Shown one piece after another: positions 15,917 to 24,790 of a DNA stretch of 64,000 nt. Within the stretch, counting starts at the first letter, position 1. The number at the start of each line of letters is the position of its first letter. Made by a program: the position numbers and the translations under genes. Source of the DNA: Streptomyces sp. R28 (lineage in GTDB: Bacteria > Actinomycetota > Actinomycetes > Streptomycetales > Streptomycetaceae); assembly GCF_041052385.1 (NCBI RefSeq), contig NZ_CP163439.1:930001-994000 (forward strand), read 5' to 3'. The notes beneath the pieces are model-generated. The model saw nothing but the letters and a program-made list of their open reading frames with translations. It did no database searches and was not told where the DNA came from.

Positions 15917-16498
15917 TCAGGCGCGGGCGAGTTCAGCGGCACCGAACGACACGTCGAAGCGGTCGCACCAGATGGTGACGCTGCGGTAGTGGGACAGGTC
16001 GACCTCCTCGGGCACGACGTAGTTCTGGCTTCCCTTGTTGCCCTTGAGCCGGCCGAGGCTCACATACTCGCCGTCGTCGAAGACATGCCACCCCGCCCGC
16101 CCCTCCTCCACCCGCGCGTCGGTGAGCCACACGCGGAGGTCCGGCCCGTTGCTGGTGTCGAGATCCTCCAGGCGTACGACGTGGGAGCCGTCCGCCAGCC
16201 GCACGAGTTTCACCGAGCCCGACGTCGTGTGCTCATGGCTGATCAGCTCGCCGTCGGCCAGCGTCCGCGGTCCGGGCGCGGGGGCGGGGGCGGCGGCGTC
16301 GTCGGCGTCGGCCGGGGACGAAGCCGCCGCGGGCGGGGCCGAGGTTCTGGCGGCCTGAGGCAAGGCTTCCTCCACCGTCTTGTCCTGCCACAGCTTCCAC
16401 GGCTGGAACCAGTACAGCCCGAACCCGCCCGCGGCGACGGCCAGAACCAGCACTCCGCCGAACCACGGCCCGCCCAGCGCCTTCCGCACGCGCCCCAT
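15917..16498 (-). CDS. Membrane-anchored DM13-domain protein
   Basis: The protein has a short basic N-terminus, one hydrophobic anchor (FGGVLVLAVAAGGFGLYWF), an Ala/Pro-rich linker (~50-85) and a C-terminal DM13 domain (~88-190). Diagnostic DM13 features are the SHEHTTSGSVKL strand, GPDLRVWL, and VTIWCDRF with its conserved Cys. DM13 domains are proposed to take part in extracellular redox or electron transfer. The ATG at 16498 (MGRVRKAL) gives a normal anchor topology; an upstream ATG at 16552 would add 18 residues. Function is a family inference. Confidence 0.82.
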   Translation of the reverse strand: MGRVRKALGGPWFGGVLVLAVAAGGFGLYWFQPWKLWQDKTVEEALPQAARTSAPPAAASSPADADDAAAPAPAPGPRTLADGELISHEHTTSGSVKLVRLADGSHVVRLEDLDTSNGPDLRVWLTDARVEEGRAGWHVFDDGEYVSLGRLKGNKGSQNYVVPEEVDLSHYRSVTIWCDRFDVSFGAAELARA

Positions 16499-16687
16499 AT
16501 CCGTCCCGCTTCCAGAGAGTTGCCCGTCGACGCTCAGTGCGCCACCACTCATTCCAACGGAACGCGGGGCCGCCCCGTACCCCGACGCCGATGACGAAAC
16601 CCTTACGTCGACCGCCCCGCCCTCACCCCCCCCTCAACCCAACCCAGCCCATCCCTTCGACCGCGCTCCATCGTGCACACTCAGCCC

Positions 16688-17428
16688 ATGGAGACAGCCG
16701 AGTTCGTTCGATTCCTGGACCGCGAGGGTCTGCTGCTCGCCGCGGCCGCCGAGGAGGCGGGGGTCGATGCCAAGGTGCCGACCTGCCCGGACTGGCAGGT
16801 GCGGGATCTGGTGCGGCACACGGGCATGGTGCACCGCTGGGCGGCGTCCTTCGTCGCCGACGGCCGCACCTCCCCCCATCCCCCCGAGGGTCCGCCCGAC
16901 CTCGACGGTGCCGACCTTCTGGCCTGGTTCCGGGAAGGACACCGCCATCTCGTCGCCACCCTCTCCGCCGCCTCCCCCGACGTCCAGTGCTTCCACTTCC
17001 TGCCCGCACCCTCGCCGCTCGCGTTCTGGGCACGCAGACAGGCCCACGAGACGGCCGTGCACCGCTTCGACGCGGAGGCGGCGCGCGGCGGCAAGCCGAG
17101 CGAGATCGACGCCGGCTTCGCGGCGGACGGCATCGACGAGTTGCTGCGCGCCTTCCATGCCCGGCCCAAGAGCCGGGTCCGCAGCGCCGAGCCGCGGGTG
17201 CTGCGGGTGCGGGCGACGGACACAGGCGACGCGGTGTGGACCGTACGGCTGTCTCAGGAGCCGCCCTTGACCGAGCGGGGCGATGCCGGCCGGGCCGACT
17301 GCGAGATCGCCGGGCCGGTCGCGCACCTGTATCTGTCGCTGTGGAACCGGCTGCCCTTGCCGACGGTGACCGGCGACGCCTCTGTGGCCGCGCTGTGGCG
17401 CGAGAACTCGGCCATCGTCATGAGCTGA
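16688..17428 (+). CDS. Maleylpyruvate isomerase-family mycothiol-dependent protein
   Basis: The protein of about 246 residues has the DinB-like N-terminal domain of mycothiol-dependent maleylpyruvate isomerases, with VPTCPDWQVRDLVRHTG (~31-47), the first metal His in RHTG and HETAVHRFDAE (~125-135) supplying further ligands. A C-terminal MDMPI_C-type sterol-carrier-like domain follows. Family members use mycothiol with a bound metal in isomerisation or thiol-transfer reactions. The reaction here is not known. Start 16688 (METAEFVRF) matches the family; a GTG at 16673 would add five residues. No partner gene is adjacent. Confidence 0.85.
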   Translation: METAEFVRFLDREGLLLAAAAEEAGVDAKVPTCPDWQVRDLVRHTGMVHRWAASFVADGRTSPHPPEGPPDLDGADLLAWFREGHRHLVATLSAASPDVQCFHFLPAPSPLAFWARRQAHETAVHRFDAEAARGGKPSEIDAGFAADGIDELLRAFHARPKSRVRSAEPRVLRVRATDTGDAVWTVRLSQEPPLTERGDAGRADCEIAGPVAHLYLSLWNRLPLPTVTGDASVAALWRENSAIVMS

Positions 17429-17446
17429 ACCCAGGGCGTACGCCGC

Positions 17447-17857
17447 TCAGTTCACGAGCATCCTCGTCAGCACCGCACGCTGCACCGGCAGCACCTCGCC
17501 GTGCAGCGTGCGCCCCTTCGCCGTGAGGGCCACCCGCACGCCGCGGCGGTCCTCCGGGCACATGCAGCGCTCGACGAGACCGTCCTTCTCCAGCCGGGCG
17601 ATCAGCCGCGACAGCGCACTCTGACTGAGATGCACCCGCTCGGAGATCTCCTGCACGCGCAACGCCGCGTCACTCCCCGGGCTTCCCGAGCCGCCCCGCG
17701 CCGAGCCCGCGGCCAGCACGTCCAGCACCTCGAAGTCACTGGCGCACAGGCCGTGTTGGTGCAGCGCACGGTCGAGTTCGCACTGGGTGCGCGCGTGCAG
17801 CGCCAGGATGTCCCGCCACCGGTCCACGAGCGCCTGCTCGGCCTTGTTCGCCGCCAT
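17447..17857 (-). CDS. MarR-family regulator of the adjacent MFS exporter
   Basis: The 136-residue protein has a MarR winged helix: LCASDFEVLDVLAAG, recognition segment HLSQSALSRLIARLEKDG (~75-92) and wing CMCPEDRRGVRVALT. Cys in CMCPEDRR might allow redox sensing, but this is speculative. The ATG at 17857 is preceded by TACGGT exactly 6 nt away on this strand, so the mRNA is probably leaderless. It is divergent from a DHA2-type MFS gene with palindromic operators between them, so it most likely represses both genes and is released by a transported compound. Confidence 0.9.
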   Translation of the reverse strand: MAANKAEQALVDRWRDILALHARTQCELDRALHQHGLCASDFEVLDVLAAGSARGGSGSPGSDAALRVQEISERVHLSQSALSRLIARLEKDGLVERCMCPEDRRGVRVALTAKGRTLHGEVLPVQRAVLTRMLVN

Positions 17858-17900
17858 GGGCGCACCGTAGCAGAACACAGAGTTTGTTGCATCAGAATTA

Positions 17901-17935
17901 AATGCATTTGCATTCCATGCATGCGCATGTAGTGT
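17901..17935. promoter_or_regulatory. MarR operator pair and leaderless MFS promoter
   Basis: AATGCATTTGCATT (17901-17914) is a perfect palindrome with 6-bp arms. CATGCATG (17916-17923) and ATGCGCAT (17921-17928) follow. The first palindrome contains TTGCAT (17908-17913), a plausible -35 box 16 nt from TAGTGT (17930-17935). The predicted start at 17942-17943 coincides with the MFS ATG, so a regulator bound here would block RNA polymerase directly. Confidence 0.7.
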
Positions 17936-17942
17936 CCTCGGC

Positions 17943-19424
17943 ATGACCTCTCCGCTCACCAACCCCGCGTCCCAAGGACGTTGGACCCCCCGGCTGTGGG
18001 GCACCCTGCTGGTGCTGTGCGCCGCGATGTTCCTGGACGCACTGGACGTGTCGATGGTCGGTGTCGCCCTGCCGTCCATCGGCGCCGACCTGGGCCTGTC
18101 CACCTCCACCCTGCAATGGATCGTCAGCGGCTACATCCTGGGCTACGGCGGCCTGCTCCTCCTCGGCGGCCGGACCGCCGACCTGCTGGGCCGGCGCCAG
18201 GTCTTCCTGGTGGCCCTAGCCGTCTTCGCGCTCGCCTCCCTGCTCGGCGGGCTCGTCGACTCGGGTCCGCTGCTGATCGCCAGCCGCTTCATCAAGGGTC
18301 TGAGCGCGGCCTTCACAGCTCCGGCCGGGCTGTCGATCATCACCACGACGTTCCCGGAGGGCCCGCTGCGCAACCGGGCGCTCTCCATCTACACCACCTG
18401 CGCGGCCACCGGCTTCTCCATGGGCCTTGTGCTCTCCGGCCTGCTCACCGAGGCGAGTTGGCGCCTGACGATGCTGCTGCCCGCGCCCATCGCCCTGATC
18501 GCGCTCATCGCCGGCCTGAAGATGCTGCCGCGCAGCGAGCGCGAGAAGGATCACAGGGGCTACGACATCCCCGGCGCCGTCCTCGGCACCGCGTCGATGC
18601 TGCTGCTGGTCTTCACCGTCGTGCAGGCCCCCGAAGTCGGCTGGGCCTCCGCCCGCACGCTGCTGTCCTTCCTCGCCGTCGCCGCGCTCCTGACCGTGTT
18701 CGTCCTGGTCGAACGGCGCTCGCCGGGCCCGCTGGTCCGACTGGCCGTGCTGCGCTCCGGCAACCAGATCCGCGCCCAGCTCGGCGCCATGACCTTCTTC
18801 GGCTCGTACATCGGCTTCCAGTTCCTCGCCACGCTGTACCTCCAGTCAGTGCTCGGCTGGTCGGCGCTGCAGACAGCGCTCGCCTTCCTGCCCGCGGGCC
18901 TGTTGGTGGCGCTGTCCGCGACCAAGATGGGCGCGGTCGTCGACCGGTTCGGCACGCCCCGTCTGATCCCGGTGGGCTTCGCCCTCATGGTCGTCGGCTA
19001 CGCGCTCTTCCTGCGAGTCGACCTCGACCCGGTGTACGCGGCGGTGATCCTGCCCAGCATGCTGCTCATCGGTGCGGCCTGCGCGCTGATCTTCCCCTCG
19101 CTCAACATCCAGGCCACCAACGGGGTCGACGACCACGAACAGGGCATGGTCTCCGGTCTGCTCAACACCTCCGTGCAGGTGGGCGGCGCGATCTTCCTGG
19201 CCGTCGTGACGGCGGTGGTCACCGCGAACACCCCGGAGAACGCCACCCCGCAGGCCGTACTCGACAGCTACCGGCCCGGGCTGACCGTCGTGACCGGTAT
19301 CGCGATCCTCGGGCTCCTGATCACACTGACGGGGCTGCGGCCGCGGCGCCGGCAGCAGTCGGTCGTTGTCGCGAAGGCCACCCTGAAGCAGGCTGAAGCG
19401 GACCGCGTACCCGTCCACGACTAG
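17943..19424 (+). CDS. MFS transporter, DHA2 (14-segment) drug-exporter type
   Basis: The 493-residue protein has about 14 hydrophobic segments and DHA2 signatures: LDALDVSMVGVALPSIG in segment 1 (acidic residues in the membrane), GGRTADLLGRRQ in loop 2-3 and a motif-C-like segment in helix 5. Family members export drugs, dyes or natural products by proton antiport. It is divergently paired with a MarR regulator across palindromic operators, the standard arrangement for an inducible exporter. No Shine-Dalgarno site is seen and the -10 box lies 7 nt before the ATG, so a leaderless mRNA is likely. A strong hairpin follows the stop. Confidence 0.92.
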   Translation: MTSPLTNPASQGRWTPRLWGTLLVLCAAMFLDALDVSMVGVALPSIGADLGLSTSTLQWIVSGYILGYGGLLLLGGRTADLLGRRQVFLVALAVFALASLLGGLVDSGPLLIASRFIKGLSAAFTAPAGLSIITTTFPEGPLRNRALSIYTTCAATGFSMGLVLSGLLTEASWRLTMLLPAPIALIALIAGLKMLPRSEREKDHRGYDIPGAVLGTASMLLLVFTVVQAPEVGWASARTLLSFLAVAALLTVFVLVERRSPGPLVRLAVLRSGNQIRAQLGAMTFFGSYIGFQFLATLYLQSVLGWSALQTALAFLPAGLLVALSATKMGAVVDRFGTPRLIPVGFALMVVGYALFLRVDLDPVYAAVILPSMLLIGAACALIFPSLNIQATNGVDDHEQGMVSGLLNTSVQVGGAIFLAVVTAVVTANTPENATPQAVLDSYRPGLTVVTGIAILGLLITLTGLRPRRRQQSVVVAKATLKQAEADRVPVHD

Positions 19425-19437
19425 GCCCTGCACACCA

Positions 19438-19473
19438 TGTGCCCGGCGGGGGCTGCTTGCCCCACCGGGCACA
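19438..19473 (+). terminator. Hairpin terminator after MFS gene
   Basis: TGTGCCCGG (19438-19446) pairs with CCGGGCACA (19465-19473), and inner G/C bases extend the stem after one mismatch. It begins 13 nt after the MFS stop codon. There is no T-run, as is usual in Streptomyces. Confidence 0.7.
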
Positions 19474-19492
19474 CCCCTGTGAGACTCGCCGT

Positions 19493-19777
19493 ATGACTGG
19501 GTACGGGGGACGGCGCGATCAGGCGCGCCGGGACGCGATGACTGTCGAGATCGGATACGCGCTGTGCAGTGCGGCGTTCGCGGCGGCCTTGCTGTTTGCA
19601 GCGGTGGCCGGACCGGCGTTCGTCTTCGACCTGTCGGGCGGTGTCCGCAGCGCGCTCGTCGGCACGGGCGCCACGCTCGCGGCGGCCCTGTTCACCGCCC
19701 GGGTCATCGGCGTGCTGGTCCGCTTCCGAAAGGACTCTCAGCCCAGCCAGCCCGGCCGTACCAACCCGGACTCGTAG
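19493..19777 (+). CDS. Small two-segment membrane protein
   Basis: The 94-residue protein of unknown family has two predicted membrane helices (IGYALCSAAFAAALLFAAVA and a second around LVGTGATLAAALFTARVIGV) joined by a short polar loop, with basic ends. No catalytic motif is visible. TTGCCC-18 nt-GAGACT ends 6 nt before the ATG, suggesting a leaderless transcript, although that -35 box lies inside the preceding terminator stem. The last 40 nt overlap the 3' end of the convergent response-regulator gene, so the two mRNAs are complementary there. It might be an orphan or belong functionally to the neighbouring two-component system. Confidence 0.6.
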   Translation: MTGYGGRRDQARRDAMTVEIGYALCSAAFAAALLFAAVAGPAFVFDLSGGVRSALVGTGATLAAALFTARVIGVLVRFRKDSQPSQPGRTNPDS

Positions 19778-20403
19778 GCCAGGACGACGAGTTGGGCCCG
19801 GTCCCGGGCGCCGAGCTTCACCATGGTGCGGCTGACGTGGGTCTTGGCGGTGAGCGGGCTGACGACCAGGCGGCGGGCGATCTCCTCGTTGGACAGCCCG
19901 ATACCGACCAGCGCCATCACCTCCCGCTCGCGCTCGGTGAGTTCACCGAGGGCGTCGACGGCCGCGGGCTCCTTGGAGCGGGCGGCGAACTCGGCGATGA
20001 GGCGGCGGGTCACGCCGGGCGAGAGCAGCGCGTCGCCCTCGACCACCGCCCGCACGGCACGCAGGAGTTCCTCCGGCTCGGTGTCCTTGACCAGGAAGCC
20101 GGAGGCACCCGAGCGGATGGCCTCGAAGACGTACTCGTCGAGTTCGAAGGTGGTGAGCATGACCACCTTGACGCCCTTCAGGTCGCCGTCGCCGGTGATC
20201 CGGCGGGTCGCGGCGAGGCCGTCGAGGAGCGGCATGCGGATGTCCATCAGGACGACGTCCGGCCGCAGTTCACGCACCTTGCGCACGGCCTCCTCGCCGT
20301 CGGAGGCCTCCCCGGCCACCTCGATGTCCGGCTGCGCGTCGAGCAGCGCCCGGAAGCCGGCCCGCACCAGTGACTGGTCGTCGGCGAGAAGTACGCGGAT
20401 CAC
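19738..20403 (-). CDS. Two-component response regulator, NarL/LuxR type
   Basis: The 221-residue protein has a receiver domain (D8-D9, phosphoacceptor D54 in VVLMDIRMP, Lys in FLVKDTEPEE) and a LuxR-type helix-turn-helix (about 155-215: LTEREREVMALVGIG, SNEEIARRL, TAKTHVSRTMVKLGARDRAQ in part). The GTG start at 20403 overlaps the kinase stop (GTGA, 20400-20403), so it is translationally coupled to its cognate kinase. Its close relatives in streptomycetes include cell-envelope and antibiotic-stress regulators, but no target is evident next to it. Confidence 0.93.
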   Translation of the reverse strand: MIRVLLADDQSLVRAGFRALLDAQPDIEVAGEASDGEEAVRKVRELRPDVVLMDIRMPLLDGLAATRRITGDGDLKGVKVVMLTTFELDEYVFEAIRSGASGFLVKDTEPEELLRAVRAVVEGDALLSPGVTRRLIAEFAARSKEPAAVDALGELTEREREVMALVGIGLSNEEIARRLVVSPLTAKTHVSRTMVKLGARDRAQLVVLAYESGLVRPGWLG

Positions 20404-21644
20404 CGTTCCTCCTTCACCTCGTTGGAAGCCTTCAACGGCAGTACGGCGAGCACCCGAAACCCGCCGTCGGCACGCGGGCCCGCCTCGATCGTGCCACCGA
20501 GCGCGGCCGCCCGCTCCCGCATTCCGGCGAGTCCGTTGCCGCTGCCGCCCGCGTCGGCGCCGGTCGCGGGACCGTCGTCGTCGATACGTAGCCGTAGCGT
20601 CGACCCGTCGTCGTGATCGAGGTGCACGCGTGCGTGCCGCGATCCCGAGTGCCGTACGACATTGGTGAGGGCTTCCTGGATGATCCGGAAGGCGGCGAGG
20701 TCCGTGCCGGGTGCCAGGCGGGGCGGCTCGCCCGCGACCTCGACGGTGAGGCCCGCGCTCGCGGCCTGCTCCACCAGTTCGGGCAGCCGGTCGAGGCCGG
20801 GCGCCGGTGCGCGGGGCGCGTCGCCGGGCGTGCGCAGCGTGTCGAGGACCTGGCGAACCTCGCCGAGCGCTTCCTTGCTCTGGGCCTTGATGGTGGTGAG
20901 CGCCGTGCGCGCCTGCTCGGGGTCGGTGTCGAGGAGGGCGAGTCCGACACCCGCCTGCACATTGATCACGGAGATGCTGTGCGCGAGGACGTCGTGCAGT
21001 TCGCGGGCGATCCGCAGCCGCTCCTCGTCGGCCCGCCGCCGCGCCGCCTGCGCCCGCTCGGCCCGCTCCCGCACCCACTGCTCGCGCCGGGTCCTCGCCA
21101 GCTCCGACACCGCCACGATCGCCGCGACCCAGGCGGCGATCACGCCCTCCTGCCCCCAGGACGCGGCCGAGTCACCGGAAGGCGGCAGCCACTGGTACAG
21201 CAAGTGGGCCACCAGGGCGTGCCCGATCCAGAACACCCCGACCGCCGCCCAGGCGGCCTTGCGGTGCCCCGTGAGGATGGCGTTGAAGCAGGCCACCGCC
21301 ACGGCCAGGAAGACCGGTCCGTAGGGGTAGCCGGCACCCAGGTAGAGCGTGGCGGCCATCGACGTCCCGAACACGACGGCCACCGGATACCGCTTGCGCC
21401 ACAACAGCAGGCCCGACGCCACGAACAGCAGCACCCGCGCGAAGGGGTCGAGATGCTCCCGGTAGTCCCCCTGGCCCTCGGCCGCGAAGTTCGAACCGGC
21501 CATCACGAAGACCGTGATCAGCACGGTGGAGCGCCAGGGCCAGCGAGGCGTGTGCTCCTCGTCCTCCCAGCGGTTCCACCACGGCGGCCCGTGCCGCCAC
21601 CACATCTGCGGACCGCCGACCCGGCGTACGTCCTGCTCGTCCAT
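20400..21644 (-). CDS. Sensor histidine kinase, NarL-associated type
   Basis: The protein of about 414 residues has an acidic/Trp-rich N-terminus, four to five hydrophobic segments (about 40-185), a short coiled coil, a HisKA_3 box RIARELHDVLAHSISVINVQ with the acceptor His near 217, and a HATPase_c domain (N-box IIQEALTNVVRHS, G-box GNGLAGMRERA). Most of the sensor is in the membrane with short loops, as in intramembrane-sensing kinases that detect envelope stress. ATG 21644 is preferred to the in-frame GTG at 21653 because TAGCGT lies 7 nt upstream, pointing to near-leaderless translation. Confidence 0.9.
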   Translation of the reverse strand: MDEQDVRRVGGPQMWWRHGPPWWNRWEDEEHTPRWPWRSTVLITVFVMAGSNFAAEGQGDYREHLDPFARVLLFVASGLLLWRKRYPVAVVFGTSMAATLYLGAGYPYGPVFLAVAVACFNAILTGHRKAAWAAVGVFWIGHALVAHLLYQWLPPSGDSAASWGQEGVIAAWVAAIVAVSELARTRREQWVRERAERAQAARRRADEERLRIARELHDVLAHSISVINVQAGVGLALLDTDPEQARTALTTIKAQSKEALGEVRQVLDTLRTPGDAPRAPAPGLDRLPELVEQAASAGLTVEVAGEPPRLAPGTDLAAFRIIQEALTNVVRHSGSRHARVHLDHDDGSTLRLRIDDDGPATGADAGGSGNGLAGMRERAAALGGTIEAGPRADGGFRVLAVLPLKASNEVKEER

Positions 21645-21697
21645 GTCCGCCACGCTAGACGCGACGACCGCCGGGCGGCGTCACCCGCGCGTGGTGA

Positions 21698-23848
21698 TCA
21701 CACGTACTCCCCGCGAAGTACGTCCGCCGCCTGGGGCTCCCTGATCCGCAGCCCGCGCAGCCGCCGGGGCGCCCACCAGTTGGCGCGCCCGGCGAGCCGC
21801 ATCGTCACCGGCAGCAGCACGACCCGGATGAGGGTGGCGTCGACGAGGATGGTCAGGGCCGTTCCGATGCCGAGTTCCTTGAGGAAGACGACGCCGGAAG
21901 TGGCGTACGACAGGAAGGACAGCGCGAGGATGCCGGCGGGTGCTGTGATCAGCGGGGCGCTGCGCCGGATGCCCTCGCCGACCGCCCGCTCGGTGTCCCC
22001 CGTGCACGCGTGCTCCTCTTTGATGCGGGCCAGCAAGAACACCTCGTAGTCCATGGACAGCCCGTACGCCACGCAGAACATCAGCACCGGAATGCTCGGT
22101 TCGATCGAGCCCGTGGGCGTGAAGCCGAGGAGTCCGGACAGCCGGCCGTCCTGGAAGACCCACACCAGGCAGCCGAACATCACCGCGAGGCTGAGCAGGT
22201 TCAGCACGGTCGCCTTCGCCGGCAGCAGCACACTGCCGGTCATCAGGAAGAGGATCACGTACGTCGCCACCAGAACGATGCCGACGGCGAGCGGGAGCCG
22301 GTCGAGCAGCGTGGCACGGAAGTCGGTGGTCTCGCCCGGGTAGCCGCCGACGAGGGTGGGAGCGGGTGCGGGGGTGTCCCGGATGCGTTCGACGAAGGCG
22401 GGGACGTCGCCGTACATGGCCTGCTGCGTGGGTACGACGGCCAGGCGCACGCGACCGTCCGGTGCGGTGAGCCGGTCCTGGCCGGGGGTGCCGACGCGGC
22501 TGCCGTCGCGGTAGGCGCCGCTCGGTGCGTCGACCTGGAAGACGCCCGGGATCCGGGAGAGTTCGGCGGCGTACGCGCGCGTGTCGGCCGGTTCGCCGAG
22601 CACGACCTGGACGGAGTCCGTGGGCTCGGCGGCGAAGTCGCGGTGCACGGTCTCGGAGGTGGTGCGCGAGGAGGCGCCCTCGGGGAGCGTGCGCTCGTCG
22701 GGGAGGCCGAAGCGCAGGCCGAGGACGGGTGAGGCGGCCAGGAGGAGGACGGCCAGGACCGCGGAGCCGGCGATCAGCGGGCGGCGCATTGCGGCGAGGG
22801 CTGTGCGGTGCCAGAACCCGGAGGCGGGTGCCGTGGGTCGCTCGACCCGGTGGCCCCAGCGGGCGAGGGCCGCCGGGAGCACGAGAACGGCGCCCGCGAC
22901 CGCGGTGAGCACGACGAGCACTCCGGCGTAAGCGAACGAGCTCAGGAAGAAGAACGGGAACACCAGCAGCGCGCAGAGCGAGACCGCGACGGTGACGCCG
23001 CTGAAGACGACCGTGCGTCCGGCCGTCGCGCTCGCCCGCACCACGGCCTGCTGCTGGGGGTGTCCGGCGGCCCGCTCCTCGCGATACCGGTTGATCACGA
23101 AGAGGCCGTAGTCGACGCCCAGACCGAGACCGAGGACGAGAGCGAGGTTCGCGGCGAAGGTCGACACCTCGGTGAACTGTGCGATGAGCCGCAGCCCGGC
23201 GAGCGTGCCGAGGACCGAGAGCAGGCCAACAGCAACGGTCAGCAGGGCGGCCACGGTACGCCGGTACACGAGGATCAGCAGGAGCAGCACAGCAGGCAGC
23301 GCGAAGGCCTCCGCACGCAGGAAGTCGGCACGCGCCTCCTCGCCGACCTGCCGCGAGATCTCCTCCTGGCCGCCCACCCGGACGTCCAGCTCGGCCGTGG
23401 TGCGGGTCAACTCGGGGGAGAGTGCGGCGAGTTGTGCGCGAGCCTCGGTGGCGGTGCCTTCGAGGCGAGCCAGGATCAGGGCACGCCGGCCGTCCTCGGC
23501 ACGCAGGGCGGGGCTCTCGGCGTCCCAGTAGGAGGTGACGTCGGTGACCAGCGGCAACCGGCCGACCTCGGCGACGAGTTCGCGTCCCGCCCGCTCGGCG
23601 CGCGGACTGTCCACGTCGCCGTCGCGGGCGGTGACGAGCAGGGCGAGGTTGGGGTTGCCAGTGCGGAAGTCGTCGCGCAGTACGTCGCCGGCGCGCACCG
23701 ACTCCGTGCCGGGCGAGCTCCAGCGCGCGAGGTCGAGGTCGGCCTGGGCGCCGGCGCCGTACGCGCCGAGGCCGAGGACGACGAGCAGGGCACCGACCAG
23801 CACGGCACGACTGCGGTGCACGGCCAGACGGCCGAGCCGGGTGAGCAT
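21698..23848 (-). CDS. MMPL-family (RND-type) membrane exporter
   Basis: The 716-residue protein has the two-fold MMPL layout: an N-terminal helix, an extracellular domain (~30-170), a block of five to six helices, a linker of basic residues, a second helix and extracellular domain (~360-510), and a final helix block. The GLGLGVDYGLFVINRYREE and YGLSMDYEVFLLARIKEE regions hold the paired Asp-Tyr of the proton pathway (each cited only in part of the fold). MMPL proteins export lipids or siderophores in mycobacteria and colour/antibiotic compounds in streptomycetes. It is divergent from a BTAD regulator, its likely controller. Confidence 0.92.
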   Translation of the reverse strand: MLTRLGRLAVHRSRAVLVGALLVVLGLGAYGAGAQADLDLARWSSPGTESVRAGDVLRDDFRTGNPNLALLVTARDGDVDSPRAERAGRELVAEVGRLPLVTDVTSYWDAESPALRAEDGRRALILARLEGTATEARAQLAALSPELTRTTAELDVRVGGQEEISRQVGEEARADFLRAEAFALPAVLLLLILVYRRTVAALLTVAVGLLSVLGTLAGLRLIAQFTEVSTFAANLALVLGLGLGVDYGLFVINRYREERAAGHPQQQAVVRASATAGRTVVFSGVTVAVSLCALLVFPFFFLSSFAYAGVLVVLTAVAGAVLVLPAALARWGHRVERPTAPASGFWHRTALAAMRRPLIAGSAVLAVLLLAASPVLGLRFGLPDERTLPEGASSRTTSETVHRDFAAEPTDSVQVVLGEPADTRAYAAELSRIPGVFQVDAPSGAYRDGSRVGTPGQDRLTAPDGRVRLAVVPTQQAMYGDVPAFVERIRDTPAPAPTLVGGYPGETTDFRATLLDRLPLAVGIVLVATYVILFLMTGSVLLPAKATVLNLLSLAVMFGCLVWVFQDGRLSGLLGFTPTGSIEPSIPVLMFCVAYGLSMDYEVFLLARIKEEHACTGDTERAVGEGIRRSAPLITAPAGILALSFLSYATSGVVFLKELGIGTALTILVDATLIRVVLLPVTMRLAGRANWWAPRRLRGLRIREPQAADVLRGEYV

Positions 23849-23954
23849 GGGGAGGCCTTTCTCCGGGAGTCGGGGGGCTCACACCGTGACCCGGCCCGCT
23901 GGAACGACCGCTGGAAGATCCACTGGAACGCGGGGCCCGGGATACGCTCGACGC

Positions 23955-24776
23955 ATGGGTGAGGGGACAGCCGCGGGAGTATCCGAGGGAACGGCCGACA
24001 GCACGGCGCAGAGCCTGCGCTGCGAAGTGCTCGGCCCGTTGCGCGCGTTGCGCGACGGCGCGGAGATCCCGCTGGGCCCACCCAGGCAGCGCGCGGTCCT
24101 CGCCGTACTGCTGCTCCAGGAGGGCCGCCCGCTCTCGTACGGCGGTCTGGTCGAGGCCGTCTGGGGCGGGGCACCTCCGGCTCATGTGCGCAACCTCGTA
24201 CAGAAGTACGTCTCCGGGTTGCGCCGCGTGCTCGGGCCGGGGCCGGAGCTGTCGTGGACCGGCACCGGCTATCTACTCACCGGCGTCGAGGCCGACGATC
24301 TGCGGGAGCGGCGCCGGCTGGTGGACGCGGCGCTGGCGGCACGGGCCGCGGGTGAACTCCGCCGGGCCGCCGAACTCGCGCGTCGCGCCGAGGAGTTGTG
24401 GCGCGGCGAGTTCGCCGAGGGCCTCCGGGCACCGTATCTCGCCGCGGAGCGCCTGCGCTGGGCCGAGAAGCGCCTCACCGTCCTGGAGGCCGTGCTCGCC
24501 GGGGAGATCGAACTCGGCCGCGCCTTCGAGTACGTCCATGAGCTCGTCCGCCTCGTCGCGGCACACCCCCTGCGGGAACGCCTCGTCGAGCTCCTGATGC
24601 TCGCCCTGTGCCGCACCGGCCGCCCGACGGACGCGCTCACGGCGTACGAGGCGGCCCGGCGACGACTGGCCGACGCCCTGGGCGCCGACCCGGGGCCCGC
24701 ACTGCGCTCACTGCACACACGGATCCTGCGTCAGGACCCGGAACTGCTGCCATCGCCGCCGGTGCCAGTGCCCTGA
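23955..24776 (+). CDS. AfsR/SARP-type regulator with BTAD domain
   Basis: The 273-residue protein has an N-terminal OmpR-like winged helix (~20-105: EVLGPLRALRDGAEIPLG, QRAVLAVLLL and the RNLVQKYVSGLRRVLG wing) and a bacterial transcriptional activator domain (~115-260), the short SARP layout without an ATPase. SARPs are typically activators that bind direct repeats near the -35 box of secondary-metabolism genes; here the only close target is the divergent MMPL exporter. TACGCT lies 6 nt before the ATG and no ribosome-binding site is visible, so translation is probably leaderless. The binding repeats were not identified. Confidence 0.9.
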   Translation: MGEGTAAGVSEGTADSTAQSLRCEVLGPLRALRDGAEIPLGPPRQRAVLAVLLLQEGRPLSYGGLVEAVWGGAPPAHVRNLVQKYVSGLRRVLGPGPELSWTGTGYLLTGVEADDLRERRRLVDAALAARAAGELRRAAELARRAEELWRGEFAEGLRAPYLAAERLRWAEKRLTVLEAVLAGEIELGRAFEYVHELVRLVAAHPLRERLVELLMLALCRTGRPTDALTAYEAARRRLADALGADPGPALRSLHTRILRQDPELLPSPPVPVP

Positions 24777-24790
24777 CGAGGTGCGTCCGC

